Shown here: one piece after another, positions 57,199 to 64,000 of the stretch
How the letters are laid out: each line of letters starts with the position of its first letter
Numbering within the stretch: position 1 is the stretch's first letter
Origin: an uncultured Nonlabens sp.
GTDB lineage: Bacteria > Bacteroidota > Bacteroidia > Flavobacteriales > Flavobacteriaceae
Assembly: GCF_947495285.1 (NCBI RefSeq)
Contig: NZ_CANLXZ010000012.1
Coordinates: 32,898 to 96,897, forward strand
Reading direction: 5' to 3'
Length of the DNA stretch: 64,000 nt
Made by a program: the position numbers and the translations under genes
Notes under the pieces: generated by a model
The model's input: the letters and a program-made list of their open reading frames with translations, nothing else
Database searches by the model: none
What the model was told of the DNA's origin: nothing

Positions 57199-58765
57199 TA
57201 TATCCACTCCACAAAGACAAAGTAAAAAGATAATAGCCTTTTACCTTTTTAAAAGTATAAAAGGTCTGGTGTTTTATTTCTTATTTGTTGCTATAGGTAC
57301 TAGGTCTATGGGAGAACAAGCGTGGTACAGGATCGCATTGATTTCTTTTCTAACGATTATGTCACTAGGATCTCCTGTAATAAGATATATCTATTTTACT
57401 TTTCACCTAGAGAGTGACGAGTTGATTATACAAAAAGGACTTATTCAAAAAGAGCGCAAAGCAATACCTCTAGAACGTATACAATCCATCAATATCACTC
57501 AAAATGTAGTGCAACGCATTCTAGGCATCGTGTCTCTAGAAGTGGACACCGCAGGATCCAAGGCTAAAGAATTAGAAATACCTGGATTAGATCGAGAATT
57601 TGCAAGTCAATTTAAAGATCTATTACAAGAACGTAAAGAAGAAATAATAGAAGTTTTTAATGTAGAAGAAACAAAATCTACCATTGTTGAAAATGATGTA
57701 GAATCTTCCATTATAGAATCTACCGATACAACCGCAAATACGAGTAAAAAAGAAACAACCTATAAAAACCCAAAGGACAACATAGAAACACCTATTCTTA
57801 AACTAGGTTTAAGGGATCTACTCAAAGTAGGTATAACACAAAATCATTTTAAAAGTGGAGGACTAGCGATATGGGTCGTTTTCGGTAGTTGGTACAATAT
57901 TAAAGAGATTCTAGAAGAGTATTTTGGCGACTGGTTAGAGCAGTATTCTTTTGAAAACGTTATTTCAGGAACGAGTATAGGTCTGGCAGTTGCTGCCATT
58001 ATTGCATTTTTAATTTTCTCTGTAATCATAAGTTTATTGCTAGCAATAAATAAGTATTGGGATTTCAGTATGGTTAAAAAAGGTGACGATTTAGAAATTA
58101 AAATGGGCTTATTTAATAAAAAGGAGATCAAAATACCATTAAGTAAAGTTCAGATCTTAGAGTTTCATTCTAATCCGTTGAGGAAATTATTAGGTTTCAA
58201 AACTGCTCAAATATTTCAAGCGCAGTCTACTAATAATAAACTAAGCCATGTATCTATTCCTGCATGTACGGTTGCACATCAAAGAGTTTTACAACACATA
58301 CTATTTAAACAACCAGTCGAAGAAACAGAAATCGAGTTGCACTGTAATCCATGGTCTCATGCACGCCTACGTCTTTATGTTTTGTCTGTATTCTTTATAC
58401 CTTCTATAGGCGCTGCAATTTATTTTGAGCAATACTTAGCTATCATTCCTTTGCTATTACTCATGACTTTATTGATATACACAGCATTTATGTACGGTAA
58501 AAAAAGCAAGATTATTATGGACGTTGATTTTGTCGTATTTAAAAAAGGGTGGCTCTTCCCTAAAACTATTATTTCACCTATTTTTAAAACACAAGCCGTT
58601 GAAAAATGGCGTAGTGTATTCTTAAAAGGTAGAAGAGAAGCTCATTTTAAACTACATACCGCTGCAGGTACACGAGGGTTGCGTTATTGCAAAGAAAGTC
58701 AATTAAGTATATTGATCAATAGCATCAACAACCTAGTAATTTCTAGTAAAAATAAATGGATGTAG
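57191..58765 (+). CDS. Large PH-domain membrane protein (YdbT-like)
   Basis: The 524-residue protein has several membrane helices and repeated bPH2 modules: residues about 75-150 (HLESDELIIQKGLIQKERKAIPLERIQSINITQNVVQRILGIVSLEVDTAG), about 300-355 (LEIKMGLFNKKEIKIPLSKVQILEFHSNPLRKLLGF) and about 440-510 (VFKKGWLFPKTIISPIFKTQAVEKWRSVF). A charged linker (about 155-190) separates the first two. It is co-translated with the smaller PH gene and probably forms a complex with it in the membrane. Confidence 0.88.
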   Translation: MLNISTPQRQSKKIIAFYLFKSIKGLVFYFLFVAIGTRSMGEQAWYRIALISFLTIMSLGSPVIRYIYFTFHLESDELIIQKGLIQKERKAIPLERIQSINITQNVVQRILGIVSLEVDTAGSKAKELEIPGLDREFASQFKDLLQERKEEIIEVFNVEETKSTIVENDVESSIIESTDTTANTSKKETTYKNPKDNIETPILKLGLRDLLKVGITQNHFKSGGLAIWVVFGSWYNIKEILEEYFGDWLEQYSFENVISGTSIGLAVAAIIAFLIFSVIISLLLAINKYWDFSMVKKGDDLEIKMGLFNKKEIKIPLSKVQILEFHSNPLRKLLGFKTAQIFQAQSTNNKLSHVSIPACTVAHQRVLQHILFKQPVEETEIELHCNPWSHARLRLYVLSVFFIPSIGAAIYFEQYLAIIPLLLLMTLLIYTAFMYGKKSKIIMDVDFVVFKKGWLFPKTIISPIFKTQAVEKWRSVFLKGRREAHFKLHTAAGTRGLRYCKESQLSILINSINNLVISSKNKWM

Positions 58766-58802
58766 TTATAAAAACTAAGATCTAGAATATGTTTTTTTAC
58801 AA

Positions 58803-58824
58803 TTCCGCTTTCGCGAAAGCGGAA
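58803..58824. repeat. Dispersed palindrome copy 13 (between the PH unit and the OhrR-like gene)
   Basis: A perfect 22-bp palindrome with TTC/GAA flanks, in an intergenic region 38 bp after the YdbT-like stop. Confidence 0.93.
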
Positions 58825-58907
58825 CACTAATCTCAATCATTATACATAGTAAGATGAGAAACCAGCTCTAATTTTAATCACTAGAAATTTTCACATTTAT
58901 TAAACAT

Positions 58908-58935
58908 TTGTATCTACCATTTTAAAGTACATTTG
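58908..58935 (+). promoter_or_regulatory. Promoter of the OhrR-like operon
   Basis: TTG (58908-58910), a 17-nt spacer and TACATTTG (58928-58935) are an exact TTG-N17-TAnnTTTG match, the best in the window. The predicted start of transcription lies just inside the inverted repeat 58931-58954. Confidence 0.78.
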
Positions 58936-58954
58936 TGTCGTGCGCGATACAAAT
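58931..58954. promoter_or_regulatory. Putative operator of the OhrR-like regulator
   Basis: ATTTGTGTC (58931-58939) and GATACAAAT (58946-58954) form an inverted repeat with one mismatch and a 6-nt centre across the predicted transcription start. A third half-site, ATTTGTATC (58906-58914), overlaps the -33 element. The arrangement fits autorepression by the MarR-type product. Confidence 0.6.
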
Positions 58955-58960
58955 AATAAA

Positions 58961-59425
58961 ATGTACAAAGAAGAACAATTAAAATTGAGCAGTCAGGTAT
59001 GTTTCCCTATATACTCTGTATCTAGATTACTGACTAAGGCTTATAAACCTTACTTAGATACCATGGGTATTACTTATCCTCAGTATTTAGTATTGCTCGT
59101 TCTTTGGGAAAATGACGCTGTCACTGTTAATGAAATTACTAAAAAACTATACCTTAATACAAATACGGTATCGCCGCTTCTTAAAAGGATGGAAAAAGCT
59201 CACCTTATAGAACGTAATCGCTCTATAAGTGATGAACGTAGCGTGGTTATCCAGTTAACATCTCAAGGTAAGGAGCTTAAAAAAGTAGCAAGTCAGGTGC
59301 CTGACAAATTATTACAAGTATTACTTACCACAAACGTTAATCTACCTGATATCATGAATTTAAAAGATACTCTAGAAGAGTGGATTGAAGTTTTAAGAGA
59401 ACAAAAAATTAAAGAAATTAAATAA
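58961..59425 (+). CDS. OhrR-like MarR family regulator (thiol-based sensor)
   Basis: The 154-residue winged-helix protein fits the one-Cys OhrR type. The N-terminus has Cys-14, Tyr-18 and Tyr-28 in SSQVCFPIYSVSRLLTKAYKPYL, matching the Cys-15/Tyr-19/Tyr-29 triad of Bacillus OhrR. The wing and recognition region is VNEITKKLYLNTNTVSPLLKRMEKAHLIERNRS. It is expected to repress until organic peroxide oxidises Cys-14. ATG at 58961 is preferred over GTG at 58940, because the latter lies inside the operator. It is followed 6 bp on by a nitroreductase gene, not by ohr. Confidence 0.88.
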   Translation: MYKEEQLKLSSQVCFPIYSVSRLLTKAYKPYLDTMGITYPQYLVLLVLWENDAVTVNEITKKLYLNTNTVSPLLKRMEKAHLIERNRSISDERSVVIQLTSQGKELKKVASQVPDKLLQVLLTTNVNLPDIMNLKDTLEEWIEVLREQKIKEIK

Positions 59426-59431
59426 AATATT

Positions 59432-60064
59432 ATGGAATTATTAGAACGTCTACAGTGGAGATATGCTGCAAAAGCTATGAATGGTAAAACCGTACCACAG
59501 GACAAAATGGATAGAATTCTTGAAGCAGCTAGACTAGCAGCTACTTCTAGTGGTTTACAGCCATTTGAGATTTTTGTAGTTAAAAATCAAGAAGTAAAGG
59601 AAAAAATACGTCCTATTGCATGGAATCAGTCGGTGGTAACAGATTGTTCCCATTTATTAGTATTTGCTGCATGGGATAAGTATACAGAAGAGCGTATCAA
59701 CTATATGTTTGACCTGGTTAATGAAGAGAGAGGTTTTAAAAACCAAGGTTGGGAAGATTACCGCCAGAAATTACTGGGTATTTATCCACAACAGGAAGAA
59801 GAGGTTAGTTTTAATCATGCGGCAAAACAAGCTTATATAGCCTTTACACATGCTATGATTGCCGCTGCATTTGAAGAAGTAGATGCCACACCTATGGAAG
59901 GTTTTGATGCAGACGCTGTAGATCAAATCTTAGGACTAAGAGAAAAAGGATTAAGAAGCACCGTTTTACTACCTATAGGTTACAGAAACGAGTCCGAAGA
60001 CTGGTTAGTTAACCTTAAAAAGGTGAGAAAAAGCACAGAAAAATTAATTACCACGATAGATTAA
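59432..60064 (+). CDS. NAD(P)H-dependent nitroreductase (NfsB-like)
   Basis: The 210-residue protein is an FMN nitroreductase: N-terminal LLERLQWRYAAKAMNGKTVPQDKMDRILEAARLAATSSGLQPFEIFVV, QSVVTDCSHLLVFAAWDK, HAMIAAAFEEVDATPMEGFDADAVDQILGL, and C-terminal VLLPIGYRNESEDWLVNLKKVRKS. Such enzymes reduce nitroaromatics, quinones or other electrophiles. It is in one unit with the OhrR-like gene, which suggests induction by oxidants. Confidence 0.92.
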   Translation: MELLERLQWRYAAKAMNGKTVPQDKMDRILEAARLAATSSGLQPFEIFVVKNQEVKEKIRPIAWNQSVVTDCSHLLVFAAWDKYTEERINYMFDLVNEERGFKNQGWEDYRQKLLGIYPQQEEEVSFNHAAKQAYIAFTHAMIAAAFEEVDATPMEGFDADAVDQILGLREKGLRSTVLLPIGYRNESEDWLVNLKKVRKSTEKLITTID

Positions 60065-60169
60065 TTAGTTTTATTTTTTAAAAAATCTATCTATAGCTTA
60101 TTACTATTAGAATATCATATTCCAGTAAGAATAAGAAAATCAACAGTATAAATAAAAAAAGAAAAGAAA

Positions 60170-60847
60170 ATGAAAGTATTATTTGTTTTAACATCACACG
60201 ATAAATTAGGAGATACAGGAAAGAAAACTGGTTTCTGGGTAGAAGAATTTGCAGGACCTTATTATACTTTAAAAGATAAAGGTGTGGACATAACCCTTGC
60301 AACACCTCATGGAGGACAAGCGCCTATAGATCCATCTAGTACATCACCAGATGCGGCAACAGAGTTTACAGAAAGATTTGATAAAGATGAACAGGCTCAG
60401 AAAATGATTCAGGCCACACATAAACTAACAGACGTTAATGCTGCAGATTATGACGCAGTATTTTATCCTGGTGGACACGGCCCATTATGGGATCTTGCAA
60501 ACGATGCAAATTCTATAAATCTAATTGAGACTTTTAACAGTCAGGATAAACCAGTAGGATTTGTATGCCATGCACCTGCAGCACTTAAAAGTGTAAAGGG
60601 AACTGATGGTAAACCATTAGTTAAAGGTAGAAAAGTAACTGGATTTACAAATTCTGAAGAGGATGCGGTACAATTAACAAAAGTGGTACCTTTCTTAGTT
60701 GAAGATATGCTACAAGAAAACGGTGGTATTTATTCAAAAGGAGATGACTGGTCAGCGTATGCCTTACAAGACGGTAATTTAATTACGGGACAAAACCCTG
60801 CGTCTTCTGTACTAGTCGCAGAAAAATTATTTGCTGCGGTAAAATAA
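60170..60847 (+). CDS. DJ-1/PfpI family protein (class I glutamine amidotransferase-like)
   Basis: The 225-residue protein has the nucleophile elbow GFVCHAPAALK with Cys-133/His-134. The acidic partner is in FWVEEFAGPYY and GGHGPLWDLA is present. Together these match Hsp31/HchA-like DJ-1 proteins with glyoxalase III or protein-repair activity reported in the family. It starts 105 bp after the nitroreductase gene and may be the third gene of the OhrR-like regulon. A bidirectional terminator follows. Confidence 0.9.
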   Translation: MKVLFVLTSHDKLGDTGKKTGFWVEEFAGPYYTLKDKGVDITLATPHGGQAPIDPSSTSPDAATEFTERFDKDEQAQKMIQATHKLTDVNAADYDAVFYPGGHGPLWDLANDANSINLIETFNSQDKPVGFVCHAPAALKSVKGTDGKPLVKGRKVTGFTNSEEDAVQLTKVVPFLVEDMLQENGGIYSKGDDWSAYALQDGNLITGQNPASSVLVAEKLFAAVK

Positions 60848-60865
60848 TTCTAGTAGTTTAAATTT

Positions 60866-60908
60866 AAAAAGGGGCTTGTTTCTTTAAAGAAATAAGCCCC
60901 TTTTTTTA
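60866..60908. terminator. Bidirectional terminator between the DJ-1 gene and the convergent unknown gene
   Basis: AAAAAGGGGCTT...TTTCTTT pairs with AAAGAAA...AAGCCCCTTTTT, a long stem with A and T tracts on both sides, serving two convergent genes. Confidence 0.93.
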
Positions 60909-60920
60909 ATCTTGAGTTCT

Positions 60921-61547
60921 TTAAAGGTCTATGTAGTAAACAGATTCTAGAAATAACTTATCAGCGATTTCTTCATTTTTACCGTCCTTTAATTCTTTAA
61001 GAACGCCTGCTATTTTAATTTGATGCTCTGGTAGTTTTTCAATTCCTTTTATATGAGCAATTAAGAAGGTTATATCAGACTCTTGATCTCTTATTTCATA
61101 AACATCATATCTATCCATAATAGGAATCATGGTAAACGTAGTCACCTTACCAGTCATTATAGGCATCATTATAAAACCGTTAAAATCATTTTTTGACTCC
61201 GTTAATTTGGGTACACCTGTAATGATGGCGTTTGCAGCTTTAATTCCTTTAGATCGCACCTGTGACGGTAAAAATTCTTGAGGCTTATACTTTAGATACG
61301 TTTTTTTCAGATTTTTATCTAGTTTAGAAATAACTTCTGCTTTTTGAATCTTATCGAGTTGTGCTAGTGACAACTCTAAAAAAAGCATCATTTGCTGTAG
61401 GTCGTTAAAAATGCCACCTACTTTTCCTACTTCGGCCTTAGAAACGATACCATCGCCTGCTGTAGTGAGTATGTTAAAAAATCGACCACCATTATCAAGT
61501 ATAGAAATAGCATCCTTAATTGTTTTAAAGGGTTCTATCTTCTTCAT
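60921..61547 (-). CDS. Unknown soluble protein
   Basis: The 208-residue protein has an N-terminal helix-rich segment (KTIKDAISILDNGGRFFNILTTAGDGIVSKAEVGKVGGIFNDLQQMMLFLELSLAQL). The TAGDGIVSKAEV stretch superficially recalls an EF-hand loop. A C-terminal alpha/beta part follows (VTTFTMIPIMDRYDVYEIRDQESDITFLIAHIKG). No signal peptide or membrane helix is seen. I do not recognise the family. It lies 83 bp downstream of the tandem membrane genes on the same strand. Confidence 0.72.
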   Translation of the reverse strand: MKKIEPFKTIKDAISILDNGGRFFNILTTAGDGIVSKAEVGKVGGIFNDLQQMMLFLELSLAQLDKIQKAEVISKLDKNLKKTYLKYKPQEFLPSQVRSKGIKAANAIITGVPKLTESKNDFNGFIMMPIMTGKVTTFTMIPIMDRYDVYEIRDQESDITFLIAHIKGIEKLPEHQIKIAGVLKELKDGKNEEIADKLFLESVYYIDL

Positions 61548-61630
61548 AATACTTCTAATTTTATAAGTTAAAATGTACTACTTATTTTGAAAGTGTTAAA
61601 TTTATTTCCTTTAAATTATAATAATTATTT

Positions 61631-62023
61631 CTACTTTTTTCTCTTAGAAATCACATTTGAAATAGTCATCGTTGTTAACAATGCTATGAAGGCCATAGTG
61701 CCTAAACCTCCACCAAATCCATTAAAGAATTTTGCTTTGTAGATGTAGATAATACTAAATAGAATTCCTGCAATAGCTAGACGCAAATAACTACCTTTAG
61801 AATGTGAATCAACCATACCTATAAAAGATGTTCCTATAAAAACTATAGGAATACTCTTTGATAAATATTCATTTAACACATGAGGAAATAGATAAAAAAA
61901 TAAACCTACTATTAAAGCTAAAAGTGCAGATGCCCTTACCGCACCTTGTTTTAAATGTTCATTAACATAATAGGTGAATACAGAGCCTATTATACCTACC
62001 ATAATAATGATTACATAATTCAT
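61631..62023 (-). CDS. Small membrane protein, paralogue of the upstream gene's C-terminal half
   Basis: The 130-residue protein has about five hydrophobic helices and ends IAGILFSIIYIYKAKFFNGFGGGLGTMAFIALL. The same order, GTSFIGM then AGxL then K-x-x-F-x-G-x-GG-x-LG-x-x-AF, is found in the C-terminal half of the next gene (62032-62733). The two are therefore homologous and lie 8 bp apart. Function is unknown. The conserved glycine pattern suggests a tightly packed helix pair, as in channels or carriers. Confidence 0.7.
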   Translation of the reverse strand: MNYVIIIMVGIIGSVFTYYVNEHLKQGAVRASALLALIVGLFFYLFPHVLNEYLSKSIPIVFIGTSFIGMVDSHSKGSYLRLAIAGILFSIIYIYKAKFFNGFGGGLGTMAFIALLTTMTISNVISKRKK

Positions 62024-62031
62024 ATCAATAC

Positions 62032-62733
62032 CTAATTTAATAAGTAAACAACTACCACACCTAAAAAGGCAACCGAACCTAACTTTCCGCCTAGACCTAA
62101 GAAAAGATTCTTAGAGAGCATGAAAAACACACCTGTAAGCATACCTGCTGTAACTATAAAACCTACAGATGGTGATATTTCTGCACTAGACATACCTACA
62201 AATGAACCGCAATAAATAGCTGCAGGTAATTTTTTTAAATAATCTGATTTTTTATTCATCATAGGTATAAACGATGCTATAGTTCCTGTAATTCCTGCTG
62301 CAAGAACACTACCTAAATTCCCATAATCATTAAGTGAATAACATATAAATGCACCTATGGGAACCCATATAGCCACAGATACCTTTTCATAAGAATGTTC
62401 TTCATGATGTAGATTCAAATATCGATAACCCCATAGGATAGTAACTGCCATAAGAAGGGTAAATGTAACTATTAGAAAATTATGAGACTCATAGTTATAA
62501 TTTAAGGTCATCATTAAGAATATAACCTGCAATATTAACATAGTAATTACCATAAATAATCTAATCGCTTTGTGTTTCTTCATGAAGAATATATGGTTGA
62601 TTTTTTCTACAAATTTAATAGAAAATAGGATCGATAAAATCTGATCTAAGACTTTATTATTTTTTAAAACACTTGTAATTACCAGAAAATAAATGAATGG
62701 GCTCCATAAAAAAAAATGTAAATATCTATTCAA
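62032..62733 (-). CDS. Membrane protein with duplicated-family C-terminal domain
   Basis: The 233-residue protein has about four N-terminal helices and a C-terminal domain, from about residue 125. That domain aligns by eye with the whole of the downstream 130-residue protein: AAIYCGSFVGMSSAE against PIVFIGTSFIGMVDSH, then AGMLTGVFFMLSKNLFLGLGGKLGSVAFLGVV. It is the first gene of the pair. I do not recognise the family. The tandem homologues probably form one hetero-oligomeric membrane complex. Confidence 0.7.
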   Translation of the reverse strand: MNRYLHFFLWSPFIYFLVITSVLKNNKVLDQILSILFSIKFVEKINHIFFMKKHKAIRLFMVITMLILQVIFLMMTLNYNYESHNFLIVTFTLLMAVTILWGYRYLNLHHEEHSYEKVSVAIWVPIGAFICYSLNDYGNLGSVLAAGITGTIASFIPMMNKKSDYLKKLPAAIYCGSFVGMSSAEISPSVGFIVTAGMLTGVFFMLSKNLFLGLGGKLGSVAFLGVVVVYLLN

Positions 62734-62845
62734 CGTAGGCTATAGTAGAGTATGGCTACTCATCAGGATAGAAACAGATCTCAAAAAACCAAATAACTAT
62801 ACTTAGTTCGTGTAAAAAGATTAATACCCTTCTCTTTTACGAGTT

Positions 62846-62861
62846 CGCTTTCGCGAAAGCG
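62846..62861. repeat. Dispersed palindrome copy 14 (before the group II intron relic)
   Basis: Perfect core CGCTTTCGCGAAAGCG with GGAA on the right flank and TT on the left. Confidence 0.9.
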
Positions 62862-62970
62862 GAATTAAAGAAAGACATCTATCAAAAATAAAGACAGACA
62901 AGAATAATTCATAGCTGATTTGTGTTTATGCAAAACAGGTAGATTTAAAGCTTTGGCAAGGTAATTCTAA

Positions 62971-63129
62971 AGATCAAATACAAAACCTTTTAATGACAAG
63001 ACTACTATCCGTAACAAATATCGGCGATTTAGGCGTAAACACTGGTTTACTGCCTATAAATGGTTACAGGAACCTGCAAAGCAGTATCCTAAAATGTTCG
63101 TACACTGGCAATATGGATGTATGCCATGA
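62971..63129 (+). pseudogene. C-terminal relic of a group II intron reverse transcriptase/maturase
   Basis: A 52-codon frame, closed upstream by stops, reads NKYRRFRRKHWFTAYKWL, then KQYPKMFVHWQYGCMP-stop. The basic stretch followed by P-x-x-FVHW-x-x-G at the very C-terminus is typical of group II intron-encoded proteins, from memory of the family. Its stop lies about 10 bp before domain V, as expected for an IEP in domain IV. Everything further 5' is missing or unreadable. Confidence 0.7.
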
Positions 63130-63135
63130 CTTGCT

Positions 63136-63216
63136 AAGAACAGCCGTATGATGGGAGACTATCACGTACGGTTCTGTGAGAGGTTTAGGGGTAAGATTCC
63201 CCTTTACCTACTCGAC
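63136..63216 (+). mobile_element. Group II intron 3' end: domains V and VI
   Basis: Domain V (about 63139-63178) has the catalytic AGC in CAGCCGTATGATGG, a GNRA loop (GAGA) closing GATGG/CTATC, and the distal strand CACGTACGGTTCTG. Domain VI (about 63181-63209) pairs AGGT and AGGGG with CCCCT and ACCT. A candidate branch adenosine is at 63210, and the 3' end is likely at ...CTCGAC, 63216. Sequence and order match bacterial group II introns closely. The 5' part of the intron is absent, so it cannot splice. Confidence 0.8.
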
Positions 63217-63218
63217 TT

Positions 63219-63731
63219 TTAATCCAACCCAAAAGTCAGAGTTATTATTTTATTCGATTCTTTTTCGGTTAAGATTACACAAACTAAATATGTAAAAAAG
63301 TTTGGGTCAGTCAATTTTTCAGAATCCGTTTTTTCTGCATTGATATAATAAAAATTCCAGTTTGATAATTCAAATTTGTCCAAATTCGAAATGGCTAACT
63401 TAAAATTCTTTTTGAATATAGGTAAATCTTCGCCCCAATCTTCGTCTTTCCAATATTCCTGAAATTCGAAATTTAAGTCACTAAATTTCAATGTTTTGAA
63501 ATCTGATATTTCAATTTTATTCAGAAGAATTGAGCCGTAGTAATCTGTTGACTCTTTTAATTCTTTCTTCATAGTTTTAATTGGACCAAATTCCTTTTCT
63601 TTTAAGATACCTTTCTCTAATAATTCTTTCAGTTCAGGGTTTTTCTCAGAACATTCAAAAATATTCACGCAATAGAATCCAAGTCCACTTTCATCAGATT
63701 TCCAGATATTTTGTTTTAGTTCTAAGTTCAT
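63219..63731 (-). CDS. Unknown soluble protein, possibly acquired
   Basis: The 170-residue acidic protein starts MNLELKQNIWKSDESGLGFYCVNIFECS and has alternating strands and charged loops (DFKTLKFSDLNFEFQEYWKDEDWGEDLP). No signal peptide, membrane helix or known motif is seen. Its TAA stop lies 2 bp beyond the inferred 3' end of the intron relic. Bases TTC and GAA are frequent compared with neighbours, and it sits in a repeat-rich setting, so I suspect acquisition; this is inference. Immunity-like or other accessory roles are possible but unsupported. Confidence 0.7.
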   Translation of the reverse strand: MNLELKQNIWKSDESGLGFYCVNIFECSEKNPELKELLEKGILKEKEFGPIKTMKKELKESTDYYGSILLNKIEISDFKTLKFSDLNFEFQEYWKDEDWGEDLPIFKKNFKLAISNLDKFELSNWNFYYINAEKTDSEKLTDPNFFTYLVCVILTEKESNKIITLTFGLD

Positions 63732-63740
63732 TTTTAATTA

Positions 63741-63812
63741 AACACAACGTTAAATATAGAAAATCGTAGGGTTTACAAGCAATACACTACGATTTAACAC
63801 AAGCTAAATATA
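63741..63812. repeat. Direct repeats flanking an inverted repeat
   Basis: AACACAACGTTAAATATA (63741-63758) recurs as AACACAAGCTAAATATA (from about 63796). Between the copies, AAATCGTAG (63761-63769) and CTACGATTT (63787-63795) form a perfect 9-bp inverted repeat with a 17-nt loop. Further on, CTAACA (about 63865) and TGTTAG (about 63920) bound another partly self-complementary segment. No gene is seen from 63732 to the window end. Confidence 0.55.
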
Positions 63813-64000
63813 CTATTTTGTTTTTAAATTTCATTAAACACCAAATTTTATATTTAGCGACCTAACAAATACAAAACTAATATAAACCAAAGCGAACAAC
63901 CCTATGTTTTTTATATAGTGTTAGCAATAGTTGTGTGTCCTGCGTTGCTTCGGGATACAATTTAGTAAAATAAATAAGGAGCAACAAAACTGTAATTGAG

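Noticed and set aside
63010..63151. Alternative open frame (MTRLLSVTNIGDLGVNTG...) overlapping the intron protein relic
   Set aside because: It runs into the catalytic AGC of domain V and lacks family features. The other frame has the maturase-type C-terminus and stops just before domain V.

Overview
The window is chromosomal DNA of a member of the Flavobacteriaceae (Bacteroidota), probably a marine Nonlabens- or Dokdonia-like organism (genus is inference). The evidence is: low G+C; no Shine-Dalgarno signals but several TAnnTTTG -7 boxes; a type IX secretion (T9SS) regulator of the PorX type and a 1552-residue T9SS cargo protein; a fused LpxC-FabZ; an oversized signal peptidase I; and DUF5683 beside ParAB. 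Nearly all of it is core genome. Accessory DNA is confined to a few decayed patches and the right-hand end.

Layout. 1-3.6 kb: sugar epimerase (cut by the window edge), gcvT, and divergent bifunctional nnr. 3.6-10.6 kb: a short hutH relic, clpC, then gyrA with a TPR protein. 10.6-11.5 kb: decayed sequence. 11.5-18.4 kb, minus strand: dps, then the cluster parA-parB-DUF5683-dapB-lepB-WbqC-DUF1853. 18.6-24.9 kb: a glycosyltransferase and the T9SS surface protein. 25-33 kb: lysA, sucC, aroB/putA-type proline dehydrogenase (divergent), an alanine dehydrogenase-like gene and small membrane or secreted proteins. 33.3-43.4 kb: tsaE-porX facing the long operon HD hydrolase-lpxD-lpxC/fabZ-lpxA-efp-lpxD2-NTF2-like, then sucD and fabG. 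43.4-46.3 kb: a VWA membrane protein and a prohibitin. 46.3-47.5 kb: relics of a REP-associated transposase and perhaps of a second IS. 47.5-58.8 kb: an NTF2-like exported protein, panB, dnaK, sdaA, a metallophosphoesterase/beta-barrel lipoprotein and two PH-domain membrane proteins. 58.9-60.9 kb: an OhrR-like regulator with nitroreductase and DJ-1/PfpI genes. 61-62.7 kb: an unknown protein and a tandem pair of related membrane proteins. 62.9-64 kb: the 3' end of a decayed group II intron abutting an unrecognised, possibly acquired gene.

The most striking feature is a dispersed palindrome with core CGCTTTCGCGAAAGCG, present 14 times. Five copies are intergenic and nine lie inside genes. In eight of those nine it is read in the same frame and puts (S)AFAKA(E)-like peptides into unrelated proteins, much as Rickettsia palindromic elements do. 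A decayed REP-associated tyrosine transposase with its own GCGC-type repeat lies in the same window, but its link to this palindrome is unproven. Other points worth attention are: a clustered ATGACAT operator-like array upstream of dnaK; a well-formed promoter and operator at the OhrR-like gene; three genes whose -7 box ends 4-5 nt before the ATG (predicted leaderless mRNAs); a 53-residue exported peptide gene; and the intron relic ending 2 bp from a stop codon. No tRNA, rRNA, CRISPR array or intact mobile element was seen.
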